DNA of 63,277 nt, taken from contig NZ_BAGM01000135.1 of the NCBI RefSeq assembly GCF_000308855.1, positions 1-63,277 on the forward strand. The letters are read 5' to 3'. A model generated the notes under the pieces. The model did no database searches and was not told the origin of the DNA. It saw only the letters and a program-made list of their open reading frames with translations. Position 1 is the first letter of the stretch. Every line of letters begins with the position of its first letter. Source of the stretch: Nocardia veterana NBRC 100344. GTDB lineage: Bacteria > Actinomycetota > Actinomycetes > Mycobacteriales > Mycobacteriaceae. Below, in pieces: positions 51,319 through 60,002 of the stretch. The translations under genes were made by a program, and so were the position numbers.

Positions 51319-51834
51319 ATGAGTACGCCCGACCCGACGGCCGGCGCGATCGAACCGAATAGCACCGCCATCCCGAGAGCCGGGCGAGTCGTCGCCCGCG
51401 AGGCACTGGCCCGATGCCGCCGCTACCGCACCGAAAACGGGCTCTACGGAATCGTCGAACCGGTCATCGGACGGATTCTGCTCGAGGTCGGACCGGTCGG
51501 GGCGGTGACCGTGCCGGCGGCACTGGGCATTCCGATGCGGGAATATCTCACCGGCCGCGGCCATCGCGGCCCGATCATCGGACACCCGCGCTCCGGGCGC
51601 TGGACCTTTCTCACCGGGCACGTCGACGAATCGGCGTCCGATGCGGCGATCGCAACCGACATGTTCCACCGCTGTGCGGCGCTGGTCGCGCCGGGCACCA
51701 CCATCGTGTTGCCCTCACCGGCCGACGAGCGCACCGGATACCGGGTGTGGATCGACTCGCCGCAGGGCGATTACCGGCCGGACCTGGCCGAGGTGCTCAC
51801 CGCCACTCGCCAGTGCCGGCCGGTCGACTACTGA
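51319..51834 (+). CDS. Hypothetical protein, divergent from the WhiJ-like regulator
   Basis: A 171-residue protein with no clear family. A basic helical N-terminus (AGRVVAREALARCRRYRTENG) is followed by an alpha/beta region (GRILLEVGPVGAVTVPAALG, GPIIGHPRSGRWTFLTGHVDE, HRCAALVAPGTTIVLPSPADE). The phrases HPRSGRWTFLT and GTTIVLPSP recall the N-terminal prim-pol-like fold found in small proteins near XRE-DUF5753 regulators, but I do not see its catalytic residues with certainty. GACGAGG lies 6 bases before the ATG at 51319. It ends 16 bases before the convergent DUF4190 gene. Confidence 0.7.
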   Translation: MSTPDPTAGAIEPNSTAIPRAGRVVAREALARCRRYRTENGLYGIVEPVIGRILLEVGPVGAVTVPAALGIPMREYLTGRGHRGPIIGHPRSGRWTFLTGHVDESASDAAIATDMFHRCAALVAPGTTIVLPSPADERTGYRVWIDSPQGDYRPDLAEVLTATRQCRPVDY

Positions 51835-51850
51835 TCGCCGCGACGACCGG

Positions 51851-52417
51851 CTACGAGGTCGGCCGCGGGCTCAAGGTCACGCTGTACTTGTTCTCCAGCG
51901 TCTGATTCCAATCGCGCTGGCACTGGTCGATCTTCGACTGATCCCCGTTGGCCTTGTTCACGCAGTCGAGGAAGTCCTTACCGCCATTGTTGACGAAGAA
52001 GTTCACCCCGATCACCGCGATCACGATGCCGGCGATCAGCCCGAGCAGGCCGAGGACGAGACCCGCGATCGCCATGCCGCCCCCCGCGGCCGTTCCGCGG
52101 CGCGCCTTGACCGTGGCGATGATGCCGAAGACGACCGCGATCAGGCCGAACAGAATGCCGCCCAGAATCGTCCAGCAACTGAGCAGGGCGATGATCCCCA
52201 ACACCAGGGCGGTGATCGCCAGGCCCTTGCCCTTGGGCTCCTGCCAGGCGCCCTGGCCGGGCGGGCCCGGGTACTCGCCCGGCGGCGGGGGGGGATAGCC
52301 GCCCGGGTACTGGCCGGGCTGCTGCGGGTACTCGCCGGCCGGGCCGGGGTGCGCTCCGGGCTGCTGCGGATACGGCTCCGGCGGTGGATAGCTTCCGGGC
52401 GGTGGCTGGTCCGTCAT
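51851..52417 (-). CDS. DUF4190 proline-rich membrane protein
   Basis: A 188-residue protein. The N-terminal third is rich in Pro, Gly, Tyr and Gln (repeated PYPQQPG, QYPGGYPPP types). The DUF4190 part has two hydrophobic hairpins (LAITALVLGIIALLSCWTILGGILFGLIAVVFGII and GMAIAGLVLGLLGLIAGIVIAVIGVNFFV). A short C-terminal region outside or inside the membrane carries a Cys pair (FLDCVNKANGDQSKIDQCQRDW). Function unknown; such proteins often lie near envelope and secretion genes. Confidence 0.83.
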   Translation of the reverse strand: MTDQPPPGSYPPPEPYPQQPGAHPGPAGEYPQQPGQYPGGYPPPPPGEYPGPPGQGAWQEPKGKGLAITALVLGIIALLSCWTILGGILFGLIAVVFGIIATVKARRGTAAGGGMAIAGLVLGLLGLIAGIVIAVIGVNFFVNNGGKDFLDCVNKANGDQSKIDQCQRDWNQTLENKYSVTLSPRPTS

Positions 52418-52453
52418 GGCTGTCCTCTCCGATGGCGTCGGCGTCTGCCGACT

Positions 52454-53239
52454 CTATTGCCCGCCGAGCCGAGCGTGCATTTCCCACACCAGAACCTCGG
52501 CCGGAACTTCGGCGATGATCCGCTGGCCGCCGCTGCGAGTCATCCGCACCGCATCACCCTGGTAGAGCGTGCCCACACCCTCCAGATCCACCTCGCCGCG
52601 CGCGACGAAGACGTGCAGGTACGGCGCTTCCGGCAGCGTCACGACGGCGGGCACCTCGGCCATGCGGGCGACGTGCAGGGCGGAATGGCTGCTGCTGATG
52701 GCGATCGCCGTGCGATCGCGATATCGGGGCATTCCGGTGGCAACCGTGACCAGCCCGCCGCGAGCGAGTTCGTCGTCGATTTCGAGTTGCTGATATCCGG
52801 GGGTAATTCCGGGCTCGTCCGGAACCACCCACATCTGCACGAAATGCACCGGATCGGAATGCGGCGAGGTGCCGCCCTGCTCCGGGGGCAGCCGCCACGA
52901 ATCATTCTTTTCCGAATGCAGAATTCCGGTTCCCGCACTCATTCGCTGCGCCAATCCCGGATAGATGACACCGGCATGTCCGAGTGAATCCTGATGCACC
53001 AGCGAGCCGTTCAGCACCCAGGTGACAATTTCCATATCCCGGTGCGGATGAGTGTCGAATCCCTCGCCCGGCAGGACGATGTCCTCGTTGTTCACCAGTA
53101 GCAGGCCGTGATGGGTGTTGTCGGGATCGTAGTGCTCGCCGAACGAGAACGAATGCTTCGAATCCAGCCATGCCACACGGGTTTTCATCCGATCGCCGGC
53201 GCGATGGACATCGATGTGGGGTGTCGCGAGTGTGGACAA
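52454..53239 (-). CDS. Pirin-family protein (cupin)
   Basis: A 261-residue bicupin. The N-terminal cupin carries the pirin iron-site motif (FDTHPHRDMEIVTWVLNGSL, then HQDSLG) and the segment AQRMSAGTGILHSEKNDSW. Pirins of this type can act as quercetin 2,3-dioxygenases. I choose TTG at 53239 because AGGAGG is 7 bases upstream and the product then begins STLATPHIDVHRAGDRMKTRV, the usual pirin N-terminus; a shorter form from an internal Met is possible. It is divergent from an MFS transporter gene at 53359. Confidence 0.87.
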   Translation of the reverse strand: MSTLATPHIDVHRAGDRMKTRVAWLDSKHSFSFGEHYDPDNTHHGLLLVNNEDIVLPGEGFDTHPHRDMEIVTWVLNGSLVHQDSLGHAGVIYPGLAQRMSAGTGILHSEKNDSWRLPPEQGGTSPHSDPVHFVQMWVVPDEPGITPGYQQLEIDDELARGGLVTVATGMPRYRDRTAIAISSSHSALHVARMAEVPAVVTLPEAPYLHVFVARGEVDLEGVGTLYQGDAVRMTRSGGQRIIAEVPAEVLVWEMHARLGGQ

Positions 53240-53358
53240 GCGTGGTCCTCCTCTCGGGCTGGGAGTCGAGGCCGCCCGGTAGATTCTACCGTGGCGCCGC
53301 ACCGGCCCCGCACTTTGCTCGATCCCGTTCGGCTGCTGGATCCGGAGGTGAACCGATA

Positions 53359-54747
53359 ATGCGACCCGACGCGCAGCGGCGGGCCGCGATGGCCGCCGCC
53401 GTCCGCCGCCCCGGAATGCCCAGGCTGGCCCTGGTTCGTTTCGCCGGTCAGTTCGGCGACGGAATGTTCCAGGCCGCGTTGTCCGGGGCGATCCTGTTCA
53501 ATCCCGAACGCGCCACCGATCCGTTGGCGATCGCCGGCGGATTCGCGGTATTGCTGCTGCCGTATTCGGTGATCGGCCCCTATGCCGGCGCACTGCTCGA
53601 CCGCTGGGACCGACGGATGGTGCTGCTCGTCGCGAACGCGCTCCGAGCGGTGCTGATCCTGGTGACCGCGGTGGGACTGTGGGCCGGAATCGGCGATACC
53701 CCACTGCTGTTGCTCGCGCTGGCGGTGGTCGGGATCAGTCGATTCGTGCTGGCCGGGATATCCGCGGCGCTACCGCGCGTACTGGAGCAACGCTGGCTGG
53801 TGCCGATGAATTCGGTACTGGCCACTGTCGCGTCGGGCTGTGCCGGGGCGGGCGCCGCCGCGGCGGTCGCCGTCATCGGCGCGCTGGGGTCCGGCGACGC
53901 CGCGGGTGGCGTGGCGGTGGCTGCCAGTGCCGGTGGGTCGGCCGTGTCGGTGGTCGCCGCACTCGGATTCGCTCGGCACCGGCTGGGGCCGGAGCACCGG
54001 GCCGCATCCTCGGGGGCCCAGCCGGCAGCGGAGGCCGTCGGCGCCGAAACCGACGCCGCTCCTTCGGCCCGCGAGTCGGTCGCGGAATCCGTGCGCGCCG
54101 TGCTGACCGGACTGCGGACCGGTGCCCGAGCCGTTGCCGAATCGCGCGATTGCACCACGGCCATGATCGGTGTCGGGACCCATCGCATCGTGTTCGGCGC
54201 GAACACCCTGCTCATGGTGCTGGTACTGCGGCGCACGAACGAAAGCGGGGTCTCGGCCGCATCGGGACTGGTCGGCTTCGGCGTGGCGATCACCGCCGTC
54301 GCCGCCGGCATGCTCGCCGCCGCGGTGCTGACCCCGCTGCTGATTCCGCAATTGGGCCGCCCGCGCACGGTGGTCGTCGGGCTCTCGGCGGCGCTGCTGG
54401 TCCAGGCGACGCTCGTCCCGCCGATCACCATCGCCACCGGCGCGGCCGAACACCGCGCCCACCAACTGCTCCTGGTCGGCGCCTTTCTCCTCGGTCTGGC
54501 GGGACAGACGGTGAAGCTGACCGGTGACGCCACCCTGCAGATCGACGTGGACGACGCCCGGCGCGGGCAGGTGTTCGCGCTGCAGGACACGATCTTCAAC
54601 ATCACGTTCGTCGCCGCTATCGCGGCGACGGCCCTGGTGATCCCGGCCGACGGCCACGCGCCCGGCGTCGTGGCCGCGGGCGCCGGGCTGTATGCGGTGG
54701 GGATCGCGGCGATCGCGGTCAACAGTCGGCGGCCGGTCACTCGCTGA
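53359..54747 (+). CDS. MFS transporter
   Basis: A 462-residue transporter with about 12 helices. The N-terminal motif is LVRFAGQFGDGMFQAALSGAILF, and the cytoplasmic motif-A-like segment is GALLDRWDRRMVLLVANALRAV. A central charged loop of about 70 residues (HRLGPEHRAASSGAQPAAEAV onwards) separates two six-helix halves. The GGAGGTG at 53343 is the ribosome-binding site. Its stop lies 11 bases inside the convergent Asp-rich gene. The substrate is unknown. Confidence 0.85.
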   Translation: MRPDAQRRAAMAAAVRRPGMPRLALVRFAGQFGDGMFQAALSGAILFNPERATDPLAIAGGFAVLLLPYSVIGPYAGALLDRWDRRMVLLVANALRAVLILVTAVGLWAGIGDTPLLLLALAVVGISRFVLAGISAALPRVLEQRWLVPMNSVLATVASGCAGAGAAAAVAVIGALGSGDAAGGVAVAASAGGSAVSVVAALGFARHRLGPEHRAASSGAQPAAEAVGAETDAAPSARESVAESVRAVLTGLRTGARAVAESRDCTTAMIGVGTHRIVFGANTLLMVLVLRRTNESGVSAASGLVGFGVAITAVAAGMLAAAVLTPLLIPQLGRPRTVVVGLSAALLVQATLVPPITIATGAAEHRAHQLLLVGAFLLGLAGQTVKLTGDATLQIDVDDARRGQVFALQDTIFNITFVAAIAATALVIPADGHAPGVVAAGAGLYAVGIAAIAVNSRRPVTR

Positions 54748-55018
54748 CCGACCAGACCGGCTGATCCCAGGTGCCCAGGCCGTCGGAATCGGCGAAGAAG
54801 CGGTCCAGCACGCCGTCGTCGTCGAGGTCGAGGGCGGCGATCTCGGCGTCGCCGTCGCCGTCCCAGTCCCACAGCGCATCGTCGGCGCGGCCGTCCCCGT
54901 CGAAGTCGAGACGCACCGCATCCGGACTGCCGTCGCCGCGGAGATCCAGGTCGGCCCGGCTCGACCAGCGCTGTACGCCACCGTCTCCCGAGCCGAACAG
55001 GTAGTCGATATCGGTCAT
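54737..55018 (-). CDS. Asp-rich mini-protein with DxDxDG repeats
   Basis: A 93-residue acidic protein. From about residue 25 on, Asp-rich units recur (DLDLRGDGSPDAVRLDFDGDG, then LWDWDGDGDAEIAALDLDDDG), resembling calcium-binding DxDxDG loops of thrombospondin type-3 or FG-GAP repeats. No signal peptide is seen with the start at 55018 (MTDIDYLFG); the longer frame from 55072 has none either. Its last 11 bases overlap the convergent MFS gene. A mycobacterial gene close to pcnA encodes a comparable small protein annotated as pullulanase-like, so this may be an ancient neighbour of the pcnA locus. Confidence 0.7.
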   Translation of the reverse strand: MTDIDYLFGSGDGGVQRWSSRADLDLRGDGSPDAVRLDFDGDGRADDALWDWDGDGDAEIAALDLDDDGVLDRFFADSDGLGTWDQPVWSVSE

Positions 55019-55176
55019 ACCGCTACCGACGCACCCACCCGCCACGCGGTTCCCGGCCGGATCCACACGCACCCCGTGTTGTCGGTTAGATTGTTAGCCG
55101 CTGTGCTCGGTCCCAGCGAATGCGGTGACTGATCGTGCATTGTCACCAGCGGTGCGAGTGGTAGTCGAGGAGACCG

Positions 55177-56898
55177 GTGTTCGGGAACTACGCGGCGGGC
55201 GGACGATTCCGACTCGATACCGTCGCATCCGGAAGACGTTGCGCACCCGCGATTCTCGCGCCCGGCGTCGCGGGGCTGCTGCTGTTCGGCTGTCTGCTGC
55301 CCGCACCGGCGAGCGCCGACCTCGCACCCTGGGCCCCGCCGCCGAAGAACGCTTGCGGCGAAACGGGTTTCGACCCGCTGGCCCGCCAACCCGATCCGAA
55401 TGCTCCACCGCCGCCGATACTTCCGCCGCGCATCGACATCCCGGTCCCGGTACCGGAGATCGTGCCGGTGCCGGTGCCCGGGCCGGCGCCGAACACCACC
55501 CGCATCACGCCGGCTCCGCTGCCACCGGACCCGTGCCGCAATCCGTGCCCGGACATCCGCGACACCCCGAAGCCACCGCCGGCCCCGGATCCGGCGGCAC
55601 CCGCCGATCCGGCCCCGCCCCGTGAATCCACCCCGGGTTCGGGTTCCGCGTCCGGTTCGGGTTCAGGTTCCGACTCGGGCTCCGGCACCGGGTCGGGGAT
55701 CGGGCCGGACTCGGGTTCGGGTACCGGTTCGGGCTCGAACTCCGGGCCCTTCAACCTGCCGAACATCAACATCAATCCGGAGCCGGAACCGATTCCGATC
55801 CCGATCCCCGGTGGCGAACCGCCCGCGCCGCAGACACCGCCGCCGCCGGTGGTCCATCCGGCCGCTCCCGGGCCGGTCGCCGCACCCCCGGCACCACGCC
55901 AGGTGGAGTCGGTGCGCCTGGTCAACCAGGTGACCGGCCACGGCTCGGTCAACCGCACCGATATGCGCTGGCAGGTGGACGGCACCGATCTCGGCATCAT
56001 GTGGGAGACCGAACCCGGCAAGGTGGCCGTCGTCTTCGGCGACACCTTCGGCAAGGGCTGGCAGTACGGGGTGGTCGGTGGTCCGGACTGGCGATCGAAT
56101 GTGCTCGGGTTCAGCACCGAACGCGATCTGTCGAAGGGACTGATCATCGACGACATGGTGCAGGACAGTCGCTGCCACGCGGCCGAACTGCTGAACAGTC
56201 GCAAGATCAAGAATTTCGAGACCACCGTCATTCCGACCTCGGGTTTCGCACTCGGCAAGCGTCAATATATGAGCTACATGTCGGTGCGCCGCTGGAGCAC
56301 GATCCCCGGCATGTGGTGGACCAACGACGGTGGCCTCGCCTATTCCGACGACGGCGGCAGCACCTGGGTGAAAGACCGATACGCCAAGTGGGACAACATG
56401 TTCGGCATCGACCGCTTCCAGGTCGCGACCATGGTGCCGCACGGCGACTACGTGTACATGTTCGGCACCCCGAACGGGCGGATCGGCGTGATCGGCCTGG
56501 CCCGCGTGCCGAAGCAGGAAGTGCTCAACAAATCCGCCTACCAGTACTGGGTGAACGGAACCTGGGCGCCGGCCCAGGAGAATCTGGCGACGCCGGTGGT
56601 GCCGGGTATCGCCGGTGAGGTCTCGGTGCGCTACGACGAATCGAGCGGGCAGTGGCAGATGGTGTATCTGGACCCGGCCCGGCACGCGATCGTGCTGCGC
56701 ACCGCCACCGAACCCCAGGGCACCTGGACCGACGGTGCGGTCCTGGCAGATACGAACGACTATCCCAAGGCCTACGGCGGTTTCATCCACCCATGGTCGA
56801 CCGGTAAGGATCTGTACTTCACGATGTCGGCGTGGGACAGCTACAACGTGTATCTCATGCACGCCTCGCTCGACGACCCCGAACCCGCAGATCCCTGA
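55177..56898 (+). CDS. DUF4185 protein, putative GH183 endo-D-arabinanase
   Basis: A 573-residue exported protein. A signal peptide (about residues 1-47, ending PAPASA) is followed by a Pro-rich and then a Gly/Ser/Asp low-complexity linker (about 60-245, including GSGSASGSGSGSDSGSG). The DUF4185 domain starts near residue 250 (LVNQVTGHGSVNRTDMRWQVDG), with AVVFGDTFGKGWQYG and EDxxxxWxx-like YMSYMSVRRWSTIPGMWWTNDG segments. DUF4185 enzymes were shown to be endo-D-arabinanases (GH183) that cut mycobacterial arabinan. GTG 55177 has GAGGAG upstream. A cell-wall role is likely. Confidence 0.8.
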   Translation: MFGNYAAGGRFRLDTVASGRRCAPAILAPGVAGLLLFGCLLPAPASADLAPWAPPPKNACGETGFDPLARQPDPNAPPPPILPPRIDIPVPVPEIVPVPVPGPAPNTTRITPAPLPPDPCRNPCPDIRDTPKPPPAPDPAAPADPAPPRESTPGSGSASGSGSGSDSGSGTGSGIGPDSGSGTGSGSNSGPFNLPNININPEPEPIPIPIPGGEPPAPQTPPPPVVHPAAPGPVAAPPAPRQVESVRLVNQVTGHGSVNRTDMRWQVDGTDLGIMWETEPGKVAVVFGDTFGKGWQYGVVGGPDWRSNVLGFSTERDLSKGLIIDDMVQDSRCHAAELLNSRKIKNFETTVIPTSGFALGKRQYMSYMSVRRWSTIPGMWWTNDGGLAYSDDGGSTWVKDRYAKWDNMFGIDRFQVATMVPHGDYVYMFGTPNGRIGVIGLARVPKQEVLNKSAYQYWVNGTWAPAQENLATPVVPGIAGEVSVRYDESSGQWQMVYLDPARHAIVLRTATEPQGTWTDGAVLADTNDYPKAYGGFIHPWSTGKDLYFTMSAWDSYNVYLMHASLDDPEPADP

Positions 56899-56979
56899 GC
56901 CGCAGACCTGGACCGGGCGCGGAAATGTCATCCACACCACCGCGCGCATTCACCGGCGGCCAGTAATCTCGAACCAGTC

Positions 56980-57795
56980 ATGGCCACCTATTTCGATCCC
57001 AAGTCCTGGTCACCGCTGCGCGCGGTGGACCTGGGCAAGCGGCTGTTCGACGCGGAACTGCTGGATCAGTGGGTGGCCTTCACCACCGCCTGGCTCGATC
57101 CGGTCGCCGATCTGGGTTCCGGCACGGTCACCGCGCTCATGCCCGATGTGCTGATGACGCTGCTCAGCGAGGGGATACTCAGCCGCTTCGGCGGCCAGGA
57201 GGTCACCGCCACCCTGCTCGGACACGATCTGACGGCGATCCTGCACACCCTCAAAGTGCGCCGGCGCGGTGCTCATTTCCAGACCAAGACGGTACTGACC
57301 GACCTGCGCTGGAACGGTCACCCCATCGAGGAAATGGCGGTGATCGCCCACGGGGTGCGACTGATTCCGGGCGTACCGACCAAGCTGCGCGCCGCCGGAC
57401 TGGATGTGACCGGCACCGTGACCACCGCGGCACTGGTGGAGTGGCTCAACGAGAAACGGCTGAACTGGCGGTTCGAGGTTCATCCCAGCGGGTTGATCAG
57501 CGCCCGCCATCGCTCGCGCCGCTTCCAGGCGCTGGTGGACGCCACCATCAGCGACAACCTGGTGACCATCGCGGTGCATCAGGCCGCCTGGGCCGGAATG
57601 CGCGTCCCGCGGCGATGGGTGACGGTCGCGCCGGTGACGCTGGCCGACCTGCCCAACGACGTGCGGATCGCGCGGGCCGACCGGCAGGGGGACCGGGTGC
57701 ATTTCCGGATCGAACTGCCGGAGATCGTCGGCTCGTTCGATCTGGGTCAGATCCGGTCGGCGATCGTCGCCGGAACCACCCTGATCGTGTTCTGA
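56980..57795 (+). CDS. Hypothetical protein, possible DUF2993/LmeA-like lipid binder
   Basis: A 271-residue protein. It has no signal peptide. The regular pattern of about 15 beta-strands (GGQEVTATLLGHDLTAILHTLKVRRRG, LRAAGLDVTGTVTTAALVEWL, VTVAPVTLADLPNDVRIARADRQ) is like DUF2993/LmeA proteins that bind lipids, but the match is weak and based only on length and strand pattern. It lies between the GH183 candidate and pcnA on the opposite strand. No strong ribosome-binding site before the ATG at 56980 was found. Confidence 0.6.
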   Translation: MATYFDPKSWSPLRAVDLGKRLFDAELLDQWVAFTTAWLDPVADLGSGTVTALMPDVLMTLLSEGILSRFGGQEVTATLLGHDLTAILHTLKVRRRGAHFQTKTVLTDLRWNGHPIEEMAVIAHGVRLIPGVPTKLRAAGLDVTGTVTTAALVEWLNEKRLNWRFEVHPSGLISARHRSRRFQALVDATISDNLVTIAVHQAAWAGMRVPRRWVTVAPVTLADLPNDVRIARADRQGDRVHFRIELPEIVGSFDLGQIRSAIVAGTTLIVF

Positions 57796-57834
57796 GCCGA
57801 GATCGGGTGCCGAGCCGAGCGCTCGAGTTCGGAC

Positions 57835-59283
57835 CTACCGCCCGCCGGCGTTCCACCACTCCAGCAGCGCGGCCTCCGCTTCGTCCCGGGTCAGCGGCCC
57901 CCGATCCAGGCGTAGTTCCTTGAGGTAGCGCCACGCGCGACCCACCTGCGGACCGGGCTCCAGACCGAGCAGCTCCATGATCGCGTTGCCGTCCAGATCC
58001 GGCCGCACCCGCTGCAGATCCTCCTCTTCCTGCAGGCGTTTGATGCGGGCTTCCAGATCGTCGTAGGTCGAGCGCAGCAGTGCGGCGCGGCGCTTGTTGC
58101 GGGTGGTGCAGTCGGCGCGAACCAGCTTGTGCAGCCGCGGCAGTAGCTCCCCGGCGTCGGTGACGTAGCGGCGGACCGCCGAGTCGGTCCACTGGCCCTT
58201 TCCGTATCCGTGGAAGCGCAGGTGCAGGTAGACCAGTCGCGCCACGTCCTCGGTGAACTGCTTCGGATACTTCAAGGCGCGCATGCGTTTTCGCACCATC
58301 TTCGCGCCGACCACCTCGTGGTGGTGGAAACTGACGCCACCGCCGGGCTCGTTGCGTTTGGTCGGCGGCTTACCGATGTCGTGCAGCAGCGCCGCCCACC
58401 GCAGCACCAGGTCCGGATCGCCCTGCTCCTGATCGATGGCCTGGCGCAGCACGGTCAGCGAATGCTGGTACACGTCCTTGTGCTGATGGTGTTCGTCGAT
58501 CTCCAGCTTCATCGCGGGGACCTCGGGCAGCACTCGCTCGGCCAGCCCGGTCTCGCACATGATGTCGATGCCCTCGGTGGGATGTTCACCGGCGATCAGT
58601 TTGTCCAGTTCTGTGCGCACCCGCTCCGCGGTGATCCGACGGATCTCGTCGGCCATCAGCGCGATCGCCACCCGCACCCGCGGCGCCACCTCGAATCCGA
58701 GCTGGGAGACGAACCGCGCGGCGCGCAGCATCCGCAGCGGGTCGTCGTTGAACGAATCCTCCGGCGCCGCAGGGGTATCCAGCACGCCGTCCAGCAGAGC
58801 CGTCATACCGTCGAGGGGATCGACGAACTCCAGTTCGCCGGCGCCGCCGATCCGGACGGCCATCGCGTTCACGGTGAAATCGCGCCGGATCAGATCCCCG
58901 TCGAGACTGTCGCCGAACGTCACCTCGGGATTGCGCGAGATGCGGTCGTAGCTGTCACTGCGGAAGGTGGTGATCTCCAGCTGCCGGCCCGACTTCGACG
59001 CGCTCACCGTGCCGAAGGCCAAACCGCCGGTGTCCCAGAGATTGTCGGCCCAGCCGCGCAGAATCTCCAGCACCACCTCCGGCCGCGCGTCGGTGGTGAA
59101 ATCCAGATCGGTGCCGAGCCGGCCCAGTACCGCATCGCGCACGCTGCCACCGACCAGGTACAGCTCGTGGCCCCGGGCCGCGAACAGGCCACCGAGCGGC
59201 GTCAGCACATCGGAGAGCCTGCCCAGCGTGATCGCCGCGGCGGCCAGCAGTCGGGTCCGGCGATCATCGGCGGGGTCGGACAC
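57835..59283 (-). CDS. pcnA: CCA tRNA nucleotidyltransferase
   Basis: A 482-residue class II CCA-adding enzyme or poly(A) polymerase. The catalytic head has GGSVRDAVLG (residues 45-54) and DLDFTTDARP with Asp59 and Asp61. The neck and tail carry an HD domain with LLHDIGKPPTK near 299, of the kind fused to bacterial CCA enzymes, and it adds CCA to tRNA 3' ends. The GTG start at 59283 has GGAAGGA 6 bases upstream; the ATG at 59298 would put that sequence inside the coding region. It is divergent from the NUDIX gene, as in mycobacterial Rv3907c/Rv3908. Confidence 0.95.
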   Translation of the reverse strand: MSDPADDRRTRLLAAAAITLGRLSDVLTPLGGLFAARGHELYLVGGSVRDAVLGRLGTDLDFTTDARPEVVLEILRGWADNLWDTGGLAFGTVSASKSGRQLEITTFRSDSYDRISRNPEVTFGDSLDGDLIRRDFTVNAMAVRIGGAGELEFVDPLDGMTALLDGVLDTPAAPEDSFNDDPLRMLRAARFVSQLGFEVAPRVRVAIALMADEIRRITAERVRTELDKLIAGEHPTEGIDIMCETGLAERVLPEVPAMKLEIDEHHQHKDVYQHSLTVLRQAIDQEQGDPDLVLRWAALLHDIGKPPTKRNEPGGGVSFHHHEVVGAKMVRKRMRALKYPKQFTEDVARLVYLHLRFHGYGKGQWTDSAVRRYVTDAGELLPRLHKLVRADCTTRNKRRAALLRSTYDDLEARIKRLQEEEDLQRVRPDLDGNAIMELLGLEPGPQVGRAWRYLKELRLDRGPLTRDEAEAALLEWWNAGGR

Positions 59284-59465
59284 GGAACTTCCTTCCATTC
59301 GGGTGCCGTCCTCCACTTCTGCGTCAACGGACTTCGGCGAAACCACGGACACGCAGCTTAGTTGGTGTGCGCGCACCTCGATCCGGCGAGGACCCGCCGG
59401 GCGAGCGGGACGACTCGGCATCCGACACGTTCAGTGCATCGATCCGGCGCGGCTAGACTGACGCA

Positions 59466-60002
59466 GTGTCTCCGGCCGATCGCGCGAACAGTCGACGCCG
59501 CCAGCCCCGGCGCCGCGGTTCGGCCGGTAATGCGGCGAAACCCCGCATGCGCACCGTACGGGAGACCTCGGCCGGCGGCTTGGTGGTCGACGGGCTGGAC
59601 GGGCCGCCCGAGCAGCGGTGCGCCGCCCTGATCGGCCGCACCGACCGGCGCGGCCGGCTGCTGTGGTCGCTTCCGAAGGGACATATCGAAGAGGGAGAGA
59701 CGGCCGAGCAGACCGCCGTGCGAGAGGTCGCCGAGGAAACCGGAATCAACGGGCGGGTGGTCGCGGAGCTGGGCAGTATCGACTATTGGTTCGTCACCGA
59801 AGGCCGTCGGGTACACAAGACCGTGCACCATTACTTGATGCGGTCGTTGGGGGGTGAGCTCTCCGATGCCGACGTCGAGGTCACCAAGGTGGCCTGGGTG
59901 CCGTTGAGCGAACTCGATTCCCGGCTCGCCTACGCCGACGAACGGCGTCTGGCCGAAGTCGCGAATCGGCTGATCGATCGGATGGAGAGCGGCAGACAAT
60001 GA
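59466..60002 (+). CDS. mutT4: NUDIX hydrolase (MutT4-like)
   Basis: A 178-residue nucleotide-diphosphate hydrolase. The Nudix box is GHIEEGETAEQTAVREVAEETG, complete in its Gly, Glu and Arg positions. The N-terminus is very basic (SRRRQPRRRGSAGNAAKPRMR). The gene starts with GTG 59466, and the last 4 bases overlap the start of the DUF6049 gene. The neighbours pcnA, DUF6049 and murJ match the M. tuberculosis locus Rv3907c-Rv3910, where this gene is mutT4. Confidence 0.92.
   Translation: MSPADRANSRRRQPRRRGSAGNAAKPRMRTVRETSAGGLVVDGLDGPPEQRCAALIGRTDRRGRLLWSLPKGHIEEGETAEQTAVREVAEETGINGRVVAELGSIDYWFVTEGRRVHKTVHHYLMRSLGGELSDADVEVTKVAWVPLSELDSRLAYADERRLAEVANRLIDRMESGRQ

Noticed and set aside
55630..55745. 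Gly/Ser/Asp-rich tract as a DNA repeat array
   Set aside because: The tract is in frame and encodes the linker of the GH183 candidate; codon use varies between units, so it is not a simple tandem repeat.
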